64,000 nucleotides of DNA from Ischnura elegans (Eukaryota; Arthropoda; Insecta; Odonata; Coenagrionidae): the NCBI RefSeq assembly GCF_921293095.1, contig NC_060257.1, forward strand, positions 54,596,968-54,660,967, written 5' to 3'. Within the stretch, counting starts at the first letter, position 1. Every line of letters begins with the position of its first letter. Below the pieces are notes generated by a model that had not been told where the DNA came from, ran no database searches, and saw only the letters and a list, made by a program, of their open reading frames with translations. Both the position numbers and the translations under genes were made by a program. Of this stretch, positions 22,801 to 33,913 are shown piece by piece.

Positions 22801-25800
22801 CAAAAAATGTATATAATTTTTTCTCAAGGGGTACAGTCTCAGAGCCATTAATAAATCTCATTTCATTTCATACTACAGGTCTCAAAACCTTTTGTCTTCA
22901 GTTGTACAGTGTCTCCTATTGCATTGCCTGCAGAAGGAGAGGAGCTGGATGCTGGGACAATGGTGGTGATAAGTGGATGGGGTGACTTATTGGTATGTGC
23001 ACAAGTGCAGTCTGGTCACGTTTGCTGGAGGCTGATCACTTAGGCCCCCCTCAATACTCCCATCTTTCATGAAGCCTATATAAAAAAGTTTAATAAAAAA
23101 CACTCAAAATGCTTGAACTGAAAGTTTTCTTTTTGCTATTATAAAATTCAACATTTGTATCGGTTGGTTTATTTATAACATACTCAGTGTAAAAATATCA
23201 TATAAAAAATAAATAAAATGAAGGTGGTTGAAGAATCAATGGCGTAGCTAGGGGGGGGTCCGGACCCACCTCCAAAATACAGAAACACAATTATTTTCCC
23301 TCATAAATAAAACAAAATATTGAAAAATCATTAATTTACAAAATATTTCTTTAACAAATAAAGTTTTTTGGATAGTGAAAAATATTAAAATTAGTTTAAA
23401 ACCCATTATTAGTGCACTATTTTCCAAAACTTTTCCCCTCTCACCTGAACGAAATCCCTGGCTACGCCTCTGAGAAGAATAAAGGTAATCGTGATGCTAT
23501 TTTGAAATGGTTATTCGTATAGATTATTTTTGAGGTTTTCTTAGATTTCAGTGCAGTTTCAGGGAACAAATTCCCTAATATAATAATCGAACCATAATTC
23601 ATTGTTAAACTTTATAAGCTGTTAAGTTCTCACGTTTGAAAATATTTTTTCTTACAAAATTGCTATTTTTTATTGACATTTTATTTAGTTTTTATGACTC
23701 AGAATAGCATCAAAAATTCTCCACTCCCCACTCACCCCAGACCACCCCTGAATCTGAATATTTCTGAGTTTCAGTGTACAGTGCTCTGAGAAAGCCATAT
23801 CCATATGTACTTCTGAGTTCCTATCCTCTGTAGGTACCCCTAATTATAATAACTATTTCTGTTCCATGGCAAACCACCATAAAAAATTAAATAAGTTTTC
23901 ATTATTAGTTTAAAATTTGATTAAAAAATTACAATATATTTTTCAAGCATTAGTATTTTCAATGGTTTTTCACAATTTGAACCCATGAATGCCAAATTTC
24001 AATTGGTATTTTTAGCAAACAAATATTTGAACAAAGTCAAGATTTTCAAACTTTAGATAAAGGTAAATTTTCATGTGGGTCAATACCATTACAATTTTGA
24101 AGATGATAACTTATGTTTTTAACAATTCTTCAATGTTGGTTTATACATGCTCTCTTAAAATAATGATGAACAATTCCATTTCCTCAGGATATAGGCTCTA
24201 ACGGTAGATTCCTTCAGAAGGTTACAGTCCCTGTATACGACCGAAATGAGTGTTTTCTGGATTACATAATGTACGGTGGGATTACAAATCAAATGTTCTG
24301 TGCTGGAGTGAAGGAAGGAGGCAAGGATTCTTGTCAGGTAAATTGCATTTACATACTTTATATCTTCTATTGTAATAAATGATATAGTTATTTTGTGGGC
24401 GTGGGCATGGGCGTAAGCCTTAATAACATATCAATACCTCCACTGCACATTATCTCAGCAATCGCCTACCGAATCAATTCCGCTCATCTAGGAGCCCAAT
24501 TATAATACCGTAGCAGAGAATTGGAGGTGAGCGTTTATGCTCCGGCTACTGCCACCTGAGAGCATCCGTATTGTTGGGCCCCTAGATGAGCGGATTTGTT
24601 TCAGTTGTCGATCATTGAGCATTTTTGCAGCGAAGGAATTGATATTACAAATAAAATGCATTGCACCATCATCCAATGTACGAAAATAGATATCATTAAA
24701 ACCCTGTGCTGAAATGACAAGTCTAACTCATCGTTAAATTCTGTTACCAAATTGTGCATTTCATACTAATGCCTCATGGTGAATGCAAACATAGGTAAAA
24801 ATGTATTTATTAATTACATAATTTATATATTGATTTTATGCACCCACCCTGAGAAAAAAGTTGTGTTTTCCTTGAGCATGGCTCTTGGTGGGGGTTTACT
24901 GAATAAAAAATTGTATGGAAGTTTCAGACTTTTAATCTATTTTTGTAGTCATACATATTATTATCAGTATATGCACAATAGTATTTTAATGCTTTTGTCA
25001 AATAAGGGTGCTGTTGTAGAGGCCATACATACATCTTAAATTCAGAATTTATATTTCTCTTAATTTTCTCTTTGACAAATGAAGTTTTTCATGGTCATTA
25101 TTATCCTTACCATAATAATCTAATTAGATTGGTTTGGTCCAATTAATTACCATTCACCCTTTCTGATTTGAACTTGAAAAATTGTATGAAAATGTCAGCT
25201 TTGAAGCTTTTGGAAGCACTTAAACATGTAGGCACTAAGATATTTACTAAATACAATAAATCTTACTTATATCATAGTTTGGGGGACCATCATTCCTTTT
25301 TGTTATAAACGGGATTTTGTTAAATGCATAATGAAGGATTTTGCCGTACGCATCACAGTATTGCCGGCTAACATTCCATAAATCGTCTTTAGTGTAGCAA
25401 TAGATTCGTAATGATGAACTATCATCCCACCCTTTCCATTAAACAGCAGTAAAGGGAAGAATTTTAAGATCTACAGTAGAACTATGAGGTGATAGCCACA
25501 TGTGATAACTACCGGTGATAAGGTAAGGAACGGTTAAGTATCAAAGATGGCCTTAATGTCTTTTTAAAAGAGGAAATAATTCCTTGAGGGACCAAAGAAT
25601 AGTTCGTAATTGCAGGGATTTTTTATCATCAGAACTCAACACATGCAGTGAAATTAACATAGGCTATCGTAGCAAAGTCTAAAAGACCAGAAACTACCCT
25701 CAGTATAGGCGGGATATCTTAACATGCGTGATCCTTATAAGCACGTTTCGCTGTACATATTTATAATTATTGTACACAGCGGAATCGTACTCTCAAGAAG

Positions 25801-26264
25801 CTTTAATCCACCATTATCATGAAAGCACACACTCATCAGAAGGGAATACATGCATCAAAACAAGGACAAAAAGAACAACGTAATAATATAAGCATAATGG
25901 CGGGGGATATTCAAATACATAGTCTTTACATTTGAGATTATAATTCCACATTTTTCATGGTCACTATTATCCTTACCATAATAATCTAATTAGATTGGTC
26001 TGGTCCACATGTATTACCTGGCAATAGTCATGAGGGTATTCCATACTTGGAGATATTTTATAGTGATTTTAAATGATTTTTTGTGAATGGATAAATCAAA
26101 TTCTCTCACAGGGTGATAGTGGTGGTCCTCTGGTCGCCAATGATAAGCTGTACGGCATTGTATCCTGGGCAATAGGTTGCGCCAAAAGAGGATACCCAGG
26201 AGTTTACGCCAAAGTATCGTCAATGAAGGCATTCATAGCCAAGGAAACTGGCTTGAAGAAGTGA
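16882..26264 (+). CDS. trypsin-like serine protease, copy A (complete, 7 exons)
   Basis: Secreted zymogen of the chymotrypsin (S1) family, 259 residues. Exons: 16,882-16,933; 18,338-18,423; 19,250-19,338; 21,797-21,932; 22,879-22,992; 24,188-24,337; 26,112-26,264. All introns are GT-AG and all phases join (780 nt with stop). Exon 1 encodes a signal peptide ([17 protein letters not shown]). Exon 2 has a short propeptide ending in R, then [15 protein letters not shown]. Exon 3 has CGASILS and the catalytic His (TAAHC). Exon 4 has the catalytic Asp (DWDMAVLK). Exon 5 has SGWGD. Exon 6 has KDSCQ, whose Asp at the base of the S1 pocket implies cleavage after Lys/Arg. Exon 7 has GDSGGP and YPGVYAKVS. 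Cysteines fit three disulfides (42-58, 168-182, 191-220 in chymotrypsin numbering). Odd point: the pocket residue 216, normally Gly, is Ala (SWAIGC). Likely extracellular or digestive; the exact role is unknown. Confidence 0.92.
17327..17476. mobile_element. foldback miniature element in intron 1 of copy A
   Basis: Two imperfectly paired arms of about 60 bp (starting AGAAGAATTATATAAAACAC, containing CCGACCATGAATAACGAAAT) flank a loop of about 30 bp. The inverted homologue is at 33,661-33,810 in copy B, so insertion predates the duplication. Confidence 0.8.
17827..17893 (-). mobile_element. end of a G-tract hAT-type element in intron 1 of copy A
   Basis: On the minus strand it begins CAGTGGCGTAGCCAGG, the end also seen in full elements of the window, followed by a G tract and TCCGGAC. 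The distal end has been replaced by other sequence. The homologue in copy B is at about 33,248-33,310. Confidence 0.6.
18688..18760 (-). repeat. LINE 3' tail fragment in intron 2 of copy A
   Basis: The reverse complement reads like the 3' end of the LINE fragment at 8,700-8,765 (AGAGCTGCGTAAAACCAATC, TCATGATGAT-type tail). The homologue in copy B is at 32,396-32,463 on the plus strand. Confidence 0.55.
20262..20924. mobile_element. ISL2EU-type nonautonomous element with AT duplication, intron 3 of copy A
   Basis: The termini AGGGTAGTTTCC and GGAAACTACCCT are perfect inverted repeats flanked by AT on both sides. The empty site is visible in copy B (near 30,850) and copy C (near 47,415), where CACAATTGTT is uninterrupted. 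That proves a 2-bp AT duplication and an insertion younger than, or private to, copy A. Related copies start at 26,353 and 61,633. AT duplications are the known mark of the ISL2EU superfamily. No transposase is encoded. Confidence 0.8.
21153..21424 (-). mobile_element. hAT-type G-tract miniature element, intron 3 of copy A
   Basis: A 272-bp element beginning CAGTGGCGTAGTG and ending CTGCGCACCTG, with C and G tracts just inside the ends. The flanks CCATATAT and CTATATTC are the remains of an 8-bp duplication. Its counterpart in copy B (30,364-30,635) is inserted in the same LINE fragment. Confidence 0.7.
21425..21605 (-). pseudogene. LINE reverse transcriptase fragment in intron 3 of copy A
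   Basis: The minus strand carries an [21 protein letters not shown]-like stretch, which matches the sequence before the tail fragment at 8,300-8,760. Same family, older copy, interrupted by the hAT-type element next to it. Confidence 0.6.
22068..22263 (+). mobile_element. hAT-type miniature element, intron 4 of copy A
   Basis: A 196-bp element from CATAGACGAATCCAGG to GGATCCGCCCCTG, with G and C tracts. The flanks TTAGTATA and TTAGTACA are an 8-bp target duplication with one change. Orthologous copies sit at 29,520-29,720 (copy B) and 53,712-53,907 (copy C), where the duplication is perfect, so it was in the ancestral locus. Confidence 0.8.
22528..22718. mobile_element. foldback element, intron 4 of copy A
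   Basis: The arms GATCACAAATGATAATTACC and onward through CAACACTCAACAACC pair with GGTTGTTGAGTTTTGG through CCATTTGTGTTC. Ortholog at about 54,170-54,348 (copy C). Copy B has lost this region in a deletion of about 490 bp. Confidence 0.75.
23237..23472 (+). mobile_element. hAT-type miniature element, intron 5 of copy A
   Basis: It begins CAATGGCGTAGCTAGG and ends CCTGGCTACGCCTCTG. The flanks TGAAGAAT and AGAAGAAT form an 8-bp duplication with one change. G tract and TCCGGACC lie inside the left end. The ortholog in copy C is 54,784-55,030. Confidence 0.8.
24465..24615. mobile_element. foldback element, intron 6 of copy A
   Basis: Imperfect inverted arms with the core CCGCTCATCTAGGAGCCCA against TGGGCCCCTAGATGAGCGG. 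Ortholog at about 59,930-60,095 in copy C. Confidence 0.7.
25083..26011 (+). repeat. 62-bp direct repeats framing about 810 bp in intron 6 of copy A
   Basis: The string from TTTTTCATGGTCATTATTAT through ATAATCTAATTAGATTGG occurs at about 25,083-25,145 and again at 25,951-26,011. The same pair occurs in copy C (about 60,350-60,405 and 61,215-61,272). The enclosed DNA has no long frame. Confidence 0.7.
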
Positions 26265-26336
26265 TGGAGAGTAATGGCATATTAGCCTATATACATGTAT
26301 GACCATTATTTTCATGTTCTAAAAACTTTTGTTCTC

Positions 26337-26342
26337 AATAAA
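26337..26342 (+). terminator. polyadenylation signal AATAAA of protease copy A
   Basis: A canonical AATAAA lies 73 nt after the stop codon of copy A, in a short 3' UTR shared with copy C (61,617-61,622). Confidence 0.75.
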
Positions 26343-26352
26343 TATTTCAAAT

Positions 26353-26668
26353 AGGGTGGTTTCCTTTTTATTAATTGCCTAAATCGAAAGATACTAAAGA
26401 AATACGTACTCCTGGAGTGCGTATTTCATGCTATTTGATTTTTAAATGACGATATCTATTTTTCGCGATTAAACGAAAAGTGAAAATTTTCAGACTGATA
26501 CGACGCTGGATGCTAACAGATGGCAGAGTACCTACTAGCTGGTAGCACTTGGCTTCAATAAGTATTATTAATACTCTATCAAACAAAGGAAACTTTCCAA
26601 CCATGGGCAATTTTAATTGGTGATTATGAAGAGATGTTTCTCTGAGTTCTGTGCCTCATGCATGCCGT
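26353..26668 (+). mobile_element. truncated ISL2EU-type miniature element downstream of copy A
   Basis: The left end AGGGTGGTTTCC after AT, then AAATCGAAAGAT, CTCCTGGAGT and GACGATATCTATTTTTCGCG, matches the element at 20,262. The right end is missing; similarity stops near CATGCATGCC. The orthologous insertion downstream of copy C starts at 61,633, so it predates the duplication. Confidence 0.65.
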
Positions 26669-27439
26669 CCAACTACTTTCCGTTTCTTTCCCGAAGGTTT
26701 TTTTGTTAGAGGCTTTCTATTGGACTATGGAGAATTAATTACTACTCTGCCAACCCATTCCTATTTCAAGAAGAATATATTTTAGATAAAATGTGTGCAT
26801 TCAAAAAAGAGGTGAATTAGATGTACGAGCATGGCAGTATGAATTTAATATAATTCAAGCTTTATTATGTTTGAAAGGCTCCTTGCAAAGCTATGAAGCC
26901 ATGAAAGCATTTTAGAAACCAGATAATAATTAGATTTTCCATCTATATTTACATGAAAATACTGACCAAACATATTTTAGATACATACATATACTTCCAG
27001 TATCCACCAAATACAAACCAGTATTATTTTTCAAGAGAATTGAAATCCAATAAATAAAAGCCAAAATTAACTATCCTTTTTGCAATAAATTTGGGGCCAA
27101 CATGAACTGCACCATGAATCAAAATCATGGTATGAAGCAACACATAGGATACCTCTATTGGACTCAATGTTATGAGCAAAAACATTTGTAGTACCTATCA
27201 ATCGAAATGGTGATGGCTCAAATGAGAAGGTGCGTTGGAGTAGGAAGGGGTGAAGGATCTCTAGAACATAGGTATTGGCTGACACAATCAGTTCCAAGGC
27301 AGTTTAGGATTAAGTTACAAGGGGGATGAGGATCAATTACATCCATTCTGGTGGGTTACAGAGGCTTTAGTTTCCCAGAGATTTCTTCATAAATATGATT
27401 CTTCTCCACAAAAAAATATTGTGTCAGACAAAACTAAAC
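26669..27439. other. intergenic, no gene seen
   Basis: AT-rich unique sequence. A 76-codon frame on the minus strand has no recognisable features. Confidence 0.5.
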
Positions 27440-27940
27440 CCAGTGAGAAATGGGTGGTGGAATCCACGTGGAACCCACGTGGAGAATTAACGTGGATACC
27501 ACGTGATTTTGGTCGTGGAATCAACGTGGAACCCACGTGGAAATTTGGTGGAAAAATTAAAACAGCAGTTGGTGCTGTCCTAAAACCATTAAAACCTCAA
27601 CCACTCTAGTATATCTAAACCTTCTATACATGTGTCTACGATTTTTCATGTGCTCTCATGGCTGCCTTTCCACGAATTATATAAAAATAGAATGTGCGAT
27701 ACATTTTCACATAACTAGCGTGGTTTCAGGATGATAAATGACGCAATGTCACCAGAGAGTTAAGTTCCACAAATTAGAAATTCTGTTTAACATTTTATGC
27801 TAATCACCACAAATCCACTTGAAATCAACGTGGATTCCACGTGGGTCCAACCACTCAATATCCACCACCACCAAATATCCACCACTCAACGTGGATTCCA
27901 CGTGGGTTCCACGTGGATTCCACCACCCATTTCTCACTGG
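27440..27940. mobile_element. foldback element with seven CACGTG boxes, copy 1
   Basis: The ends are perfect 32-bp inverted repeats beginning CCAGTGAGAAATGGGTGGTG. The 501-bp element carries seven CACGTG hexamers in its terminal regions, in arrays of CAACGTGGATTCCACGTGGG type. Flanking AAAC on each side may be a 4-bp target duplication. No coding capacity; short frames arise from the arrays. Confidence 0.8.
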
Positions 27941-28457
27941 AAACCCTCTGAGCCATTCACAGAAGCCTAATTTAAGCAGGAAATTGCCAGGCTATTTCAC
28001 ACAGAAATGCTGACGTTTATAAAAATGTCAAAACCATTAACATTCCTCATTATATACTGACTATTAATCTGAGTGCAGAAAAATTCTCTTCTTTAGTACA
28101 TATTAAATAAACTATTTAAAAAATCATATCAGTGAAATAATTTTATGAACAAAGAAAATTTACATGCCAAGGAAAGGTGAATGTGGGCACTTTTAGGGTT
28201 AATGAGCAGTGAACATGAGGTTCAATTACATATTGTTAGGTACATGTATTACTTTATATTCAAAATTAAGTCATGCATATGTTAATTCTTTTGCAATTTT
28301 CTCAAAGTGATGGCAGCCTATGTGCCAATATAACTACATAGTTAGTTTTCATAAAGTTAATGAAGAAATAGCATTATGGACTTATATGTCACTGAAAGAG
28401 TTTCAGTTTCTGTTTTTAGGGTTTGCATGTGGTAGTAAAGTCTGAAAAAGGAATTCC
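27941..28457. other. unique AT-rich spacer between the two CACGTG elements
   Basis: No feature seen. It is not shared with the DNA flanking the second element, so the pair arose by separate insertions rather than by tandem duplication of a larger segment. Confidence 0.5.
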
Positions 28458-28955
28458 CCAGTGAGAAATGGGTGGTGGAATCCACGTGGAACCCACGTGG
28501 AGAATTAACGTGGATACCACGTGTTTTTGGTCGTGGAATCAACGTGGAACCCACGTGGAAATTTGGTGGAAAAATTAAAACAGCAGTAGGTGCTGTCCTT
28601 AAACCATTAAAACCTCAACCACTTTATATCTAAACCTTCTATATATGTGTCTACGATTTTTCATGTGCTCTCATGGCTGCCTTTCCACGAATTATATAAA
28701 AATAGAATGTGCGATACATTTTCACATAACTAGCGTGGTTTCAGGATGATAAATGACACAATGTCACCAGAGAGTTAAGTTCCACAAATTAGAAATTCTG
28801 TTTAACATTTTATGATAATCACCACAAATCCACTTGAAATCAACGTGGATTCCACGTGGGTCCAACCACTCAATATCCACCACCACCAAATATCCACCAC
28901 TCAACGTGGATTCCACGTGGGTTCCACGTGGATTCCACCACCCATTTCTCACTGG
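28458..28955. mobile_element. foldback element with seven CACGTG boxes, copy 2
   Basis: Nearly identical to 27,440-27,940 in the same orientation, with the same inverted ends and seven CACGTG hexamers. I could not define its target duplication. High similarity implies recent activity. Confidence 0.8.
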
Positions 28956-29519
28956 GTCAATTGTACAAAAATGCCAATTATGCCAACAAGCACTGGAAAG
29001 TTGAGCAAAAACCACAAAATGCAAAATGTATCTTGAAAATTTGCATTGTCAACCACGATAGTTCGTAAAAATTTGTTCACAGTGAAAATAAATATTATGA
29101 AAAAATAAATAATCAGTCTCACAAATTTTAGTACAAGTAGTTGGAGTAGTGGGACCGATACAACCGATAAAAATGTTGAATTTTATAAAAGCATAAAGAA
29201 TACCTTCAGTTCAAGTAATCTGAGTGTTTTTTTACTAAACTTTTTTATATATGCTTCATGAAAGATGGGAGTGTACCGATATGTAACCCCATCCACTTAT
29301 CACCACCATTGTCCCAGCATCCAGCTCCTCTCCTTCTGCAGGCAATGCAATAGGAGACACTGTACTACTGAAGACAAAAGGTGTTGAGACCTGTAATATG
29401 AAATGAAATGAGTTTTATTAATGGCTCTGAGACTGTAAAGTTTTAAAATATATTCAGGAAATTATTTTAAAAAATTCGTCAGCATACGTTTTAAAGTAAA
29501 AAATAGCAGTTTGTACTAA

Positions 29520-29720
29520 CAGGGGCGGATCCAGGATTTCTTTCCGGGGGGGGGGGGGGGGGGGGAAAGGAAGGCCGTATCCAGGATTTTCTTCTGGGGG
29601 GGCACAAGTATACCTCGTAATGCAAAATGAACGCAATGATAATGGGACCGTATTAAAAATTTTGCATATTTTTAAAGGGTCAGGAAGGGGGGCACGTGCC
29701 CCCCCCTGGATTCGTCTATG
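29520..29720 (-). mobile_element. hAT-type miniature element, intron 4 of copy B
   Basis: Ortholog of 22,068-22,263. Flanks TGTACTAA and TATACTAA are the duplication with one change. It contains long G runs. Confidence 0.75.
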
Positions 29721-30189
29721 TATACTAAAACACTATTATTAAACATGCAAATACAACTAACAAAAAGCAAAATAAATAAAAAATTAGTGGTTTTATAGTA
29801 ACTTATTTAATAATTTATCTTATACGCATATAGCTATAGAAGAACAAAAAATTAACTTGAGTACAGCGATATCCCAGTTAAAATCTCTGGTGGCATCATC
29901 ATATTTGGGGTGTACAGTGAAATTAGTTACATCATAAATGTCCCCCTCGTCAACATCAAGAGAACCAGCCATGAGCTGCAGGCGGTAGTCACCCACACTG
30001 AAAGGTAATTATTGGCCATAATTGCATGAAGGATTCCATTCAAGCACTATAGTTATCCTGTAGCTGTCATCTTCAAAGAAAAAATTGCTAGTTAGGAAGA
30101 ACGTGGGTGGTTCACTATTATTTTAATCTATGGTAATGAAGAGTGAAAAATAAAGGGAAAAGCAATAGTCCATTTTATGATACACCAGA

Positions 30190-30720
30190 TGGAAGGATCC
30201 ATTGGATCTAAGAAGCCGAGTTACCAACAAAGGAAGCAGAAAGATATAAATCATCAGTAGAATAGTGCAGGCAAAGAGGGCTTTCTACAAAAAGAAGAAT
30301 CTCCTTACACCTGAGAGTACAAGCGTAGAAGTAAGGAAACAATTCATCAGATCCTATATATAGCAGGTGCGGAGATAGGAATTAAGGCTAGGGGGGATTT
30401 AGGAGAAACTAATACTGGGTATATGCAATAAGGGAGGTGTGGGTGCCCTCCCCCAGAAATTTTTAAGATAAATAGCTCAAAATGGTGATTTTAATGGCTT
30501 TCTGAGCAATATTTTATTCTTAAACTATTCTATAAATAAAATTTATCCAATTAAGTAAAATGTATTAAATGTTAAAATTTCACTGAGTTCTGGGGGGGGG
30601 GCTTATCCCCAAAAATACCCATCAATGCGCCACTGATATATGGAGCATGTTTCTCTAAAGGAGCAAGGATTGAATATGCTATTGGCTACTAGCTCTCTCC
30701 TGTCCAGCCGTCAAAGGTCA
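30190..30720 (+). pseudogene. LINE reverse transcriptase fragment in intron 3 of copy B, split by a hAT-type element
   Basis: The pieces 30,190-30,363 and 30,636-about 30,700 together follow the LINE fragment at 8,300-8,360 (GTAAGGAAACAATTCATCAG, then TATGGAGCATGTTTCTC). The interruption is the element at 30,364-30,635. Confidence 0.6.
30364..30635 (+). mobile_element. hAT-type G-tract miniature element, intron 3 of copy B
   Basis: A 272-bp element from CAGGTGCGGAGATAGG to TGCGCCACTG. Flanks ATATATAG and ATATATGG form an 8-bp duplication with one change. It is nested in a LINE fragment. Confidence 0.8.
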
Positions 30721-32395
30721 GGAAAAAGGGTATATATGGCAGGTACAGCAAGTTCTCAATATACGAACAAGACGCATTCCGAGACCTTGTTCGTATGTTG
30801 AAAAACCAAGGCATTTGCACGCAAAGTGTAGTTATCCTGCAACATGCAACACTGCATAACAATTGTGATGGTGACGAACTGATCTTTCTGCGCGTGGCTG
30901 GAGCCGAAAAAATTTTGCTGCGAAAATAACGAAGATTGGGCGAAACGCTGAACAGTTCCCGACTTCACAACGGTTTAGGCGGCATTCATTAATTACGTGA
31001 GTCGTTTAGGGGATGGTGTTCAGCCGATTCTCACTCCGTCTCATGTTGGGGAGAGGGGGCAAGTGTCACATAACTTTTTTCCGCAAGAATCAGTGTAAAA
31101 TGTGATTATAGACTATGATCTTAGTTATCTTAAATACTAGCCTTAACTTATCTTACATAAAAATAGCAAAAGCAGTCGTTTTTTTAAATAAATCCAACGC
31201 AATGAATGCATCGCAACGCAACTCAAATGAAGCATATATTAACGTTTTTACACTGAAAATACGCATTTTGACCAATCTCACGTGAGATTAGTGCTTGACA
31301 GCGATTTCCGGTTGAGAAGCTTGGGTTGGTCATTGTCAATGGGCGTACCCAGGATCAAAACTAGGGGAGGGTAAGCCATGGCCGTTCAAGTTGTAATATT
31401 TTGGCATGGGAAAGGTGAATGGAACCAGCATTTTAAGAAAATTTTATTTAATTTTTAGAAAACAGCACTTTATTATAGTTTTAAAAATTATTTGCTGGAA
31501 AAAAAATTCTTTTTGTAACATGTCTTATACTAATATCATTTTACATGAGTTAAAGAAAATATAAAAATTGTTGAAAACTTTCATTTCAATCCAGTCCTAA
31601 TTTTCCTAAAGACTTTTAGGATTTTTTCTTATTGGGGGGGAGGGGCAGCTGCCCACTACTGACCCCCGCTGGGTACGCCCATGGTCCCAGCTGCGAATTC
31701 TTCCGTTCCAGCAAACCAACACATTAATTTTTTGCACCTGTGACGTAATACCTACGTCACGGCCATTGGATACGAGTTTCTGTTTCTCGTTGATACTCAC
31801 TTGTGAACGCAGTGTGCGGCAGTCACGGCCCAGTCTTCGCTCAAGATGGATGCACCACAGATGTGATGTCCGCCTATTCTCAAGGAGAGCTGAAAGATGG
31901 AACAGGAGAAATTGGACACGAGGTCAAATACAAGAAGAAAATAAAGTTTAAACATGCAGATTTAATTATAAATTAAAAATAATTTACGGCAGGGCTCCCG
32001 CAGTGACGCAGCCAGGAATTTTCTTCGGGGCGGGAATCTTAAACCGGGGTTGAATCAGGGGAGTTCGCGGGAAAACTTTTGAAAATCAGGGAACTAAGTA
32101 GAGTGTTTAAAACTAATTTAAACACTTTTTACAATCAGAAAAAACTTCATTTTATAAAATATTTTGCTAATATATAATAAGTTCTCAAGAAGTTTTTGTG
32201 TTTTTATATTTCCGGGGGGGGGGGGGGGGGGGGGGGAAGGGTCGGAACCCCCCTCGATGTGCCACTGGCTCTGTGGATGGTTTCCACTTTTGGCCATAAA
32301 ACCAAAAATAGGCCATAAAACCAAAACTCAAATCCTTCCGAAATTGCACGACAATGCAGGTTATAACAATATTTTAAACGGATCATAGCTAATAG

Positions 32396-32463
32396 TAGAA
32401 TTGAGTGTAGAGCTGCGTAAAATCAATCTTAGGATCGTTCATCAGTGATGATAATTATGATCC
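32396..32463 (+). repeat. LINE 3' tail fragment in intron 2 of copy B
   Basis: Matches the LINE 3' end at 8,720-8,765 (GAGCTGCGTAAAATCAATCT and a GATGATAA tail). Inverted homologue of 18,688-18,760. Confidence 0.55.
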
Positions 32464-33660
32464 TAGTCGTGGGCGTACCCAGCGAGGGGCAGGAGGGGGC
32501 AGCTGCCCCCCCTAGAAGCAAAAATTGCATATGTTTTTAAGGAAAATAATATTTTTTCAACCAAATAATTTAAAAAGATTATAAGGAGCTGTTACAGTTT
32601 TCTTAAAATGTTGATTTCATTCACCTTTTCCATGATTAAATCTTACCTAAAACTTGAACAACCATGGTTTGCCATCCCCCCCCTAAGTTTTGATCCTACG
32701 TGTGCCCTTGATCTTATTCCGTACCTGGTAAGGGAACTCTCCGGGGGCTGCATCCTCCCCACCAACGATTCTCTCGTCAAGTGGCTGTCGCCCATTGAGC
32801 ACTCGGAAGCCTTGGTAAAGAATAAGACAAATAATGTTGATAAAAGGGTGAGATGAGTAAGTGGGGTTACTTGGAATATGCCTTGGGGGGGATGGGATGG
32901 CCTGAGTTGGCGACCCCCTCCCCGACGGGCAAAATCTGGTAAAAGTTTAAAAAATGACATGCCTGGAAATACATTTTACATTACTTTGGCTTTTAAAGAT
33001 TGAACTTAAAGCAGATGCAGTTGTTATGTGTAAATTAGACAATAGCTTTAAATTTTTTTGTTATTTATCTGAGGATTTGGGGGGGATCTATTCCTTCACC
33101 CCCCCATAGTTACGCCATTGAGACGAATAATGTTGACAAGCAGGGCCAGCCTGCCTTTTCCACAGCCAGGTTGACTCTGCTGCGGTACCCGTCGCAGCCT
33201 TGTCGCCTATCGTTGTTGCACTGTTGCCTGCCATAGTGTTGCACCCAGTGGCGTAGCCAGGGGGGATACGCGGGGTCCGGACACCCCCCCGAAATATAAA
33301 AGCACAATTATTTTCCTTCATAAAAGAAAACGAAATATAGAAAAATCATGAGTTTGCCAAATATTTCTTTAACAAATTATTTTTTCGAATATGAAAAGTG
33401 TTAAAATTAGTTTATACTGTGTACACCGTAAGTTGGCGCATGGGTACGCGAAATACCAGAGCCGCGAGCAAAGGAGGGTAGGAAAGGACTGACAAAAAAA
33501 CTGTACAAGAACGACACAGGTAGTTGGCGGGTCCGTTCGCCCGTCCCTTTCCTCCCCCTGAAGAAGGCAACTAGCACCTCTAATAGAATTATTAACTTTT
33601 TTTACTTTCTCATAATATCTCAATCTTAATAGCATATTTTTAAAGTACCAAAAAAGCTGA

Positions 33661-33810
33661 GAAGAATGATATAAAACACGAAGTGCTCCGATCATAATTA
33701 ACGAAATGGTCGAAAGTTATTTTTTAGCCGTTATACTGAGTGTTTTGTTGTAACTTTCGACCATTTCGTTATTTATGGTCGGAGTACTTCGTGTTTTATA
33801 TAATTCTTCT
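33661..33810. mobile_element. foldback miniature element in intron 1 of copy B
   Basis: Inverted ortholog of 17,327-17,476, with arms containing AACGAAATGGTCGAAAGTTA and its complement. Confidence 0.8.
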
Positions 33811-33913
33811 TCGTGTTTCAAATTTTGTAATATACTAAAAATCTGTATTTGAAGTCAAAATACAAGATGCATTCAGGTCGTGTATATGAACTATCAAGTA
33901 AAAATTACAAGTT

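Noticed and set aside
27421-29068. Frames encoding repeated STWIPRG-like peptides
   Set aside because: They arise from the CACGTG/ATTCCACG arrays of the two foldback elements and have no consistent frame.
32118-32388. Frames rich in Gly or Pro runs on both strands
   Set aside because: They translate the poly-G/poly-C tracts of the hAT-type miniature elements.
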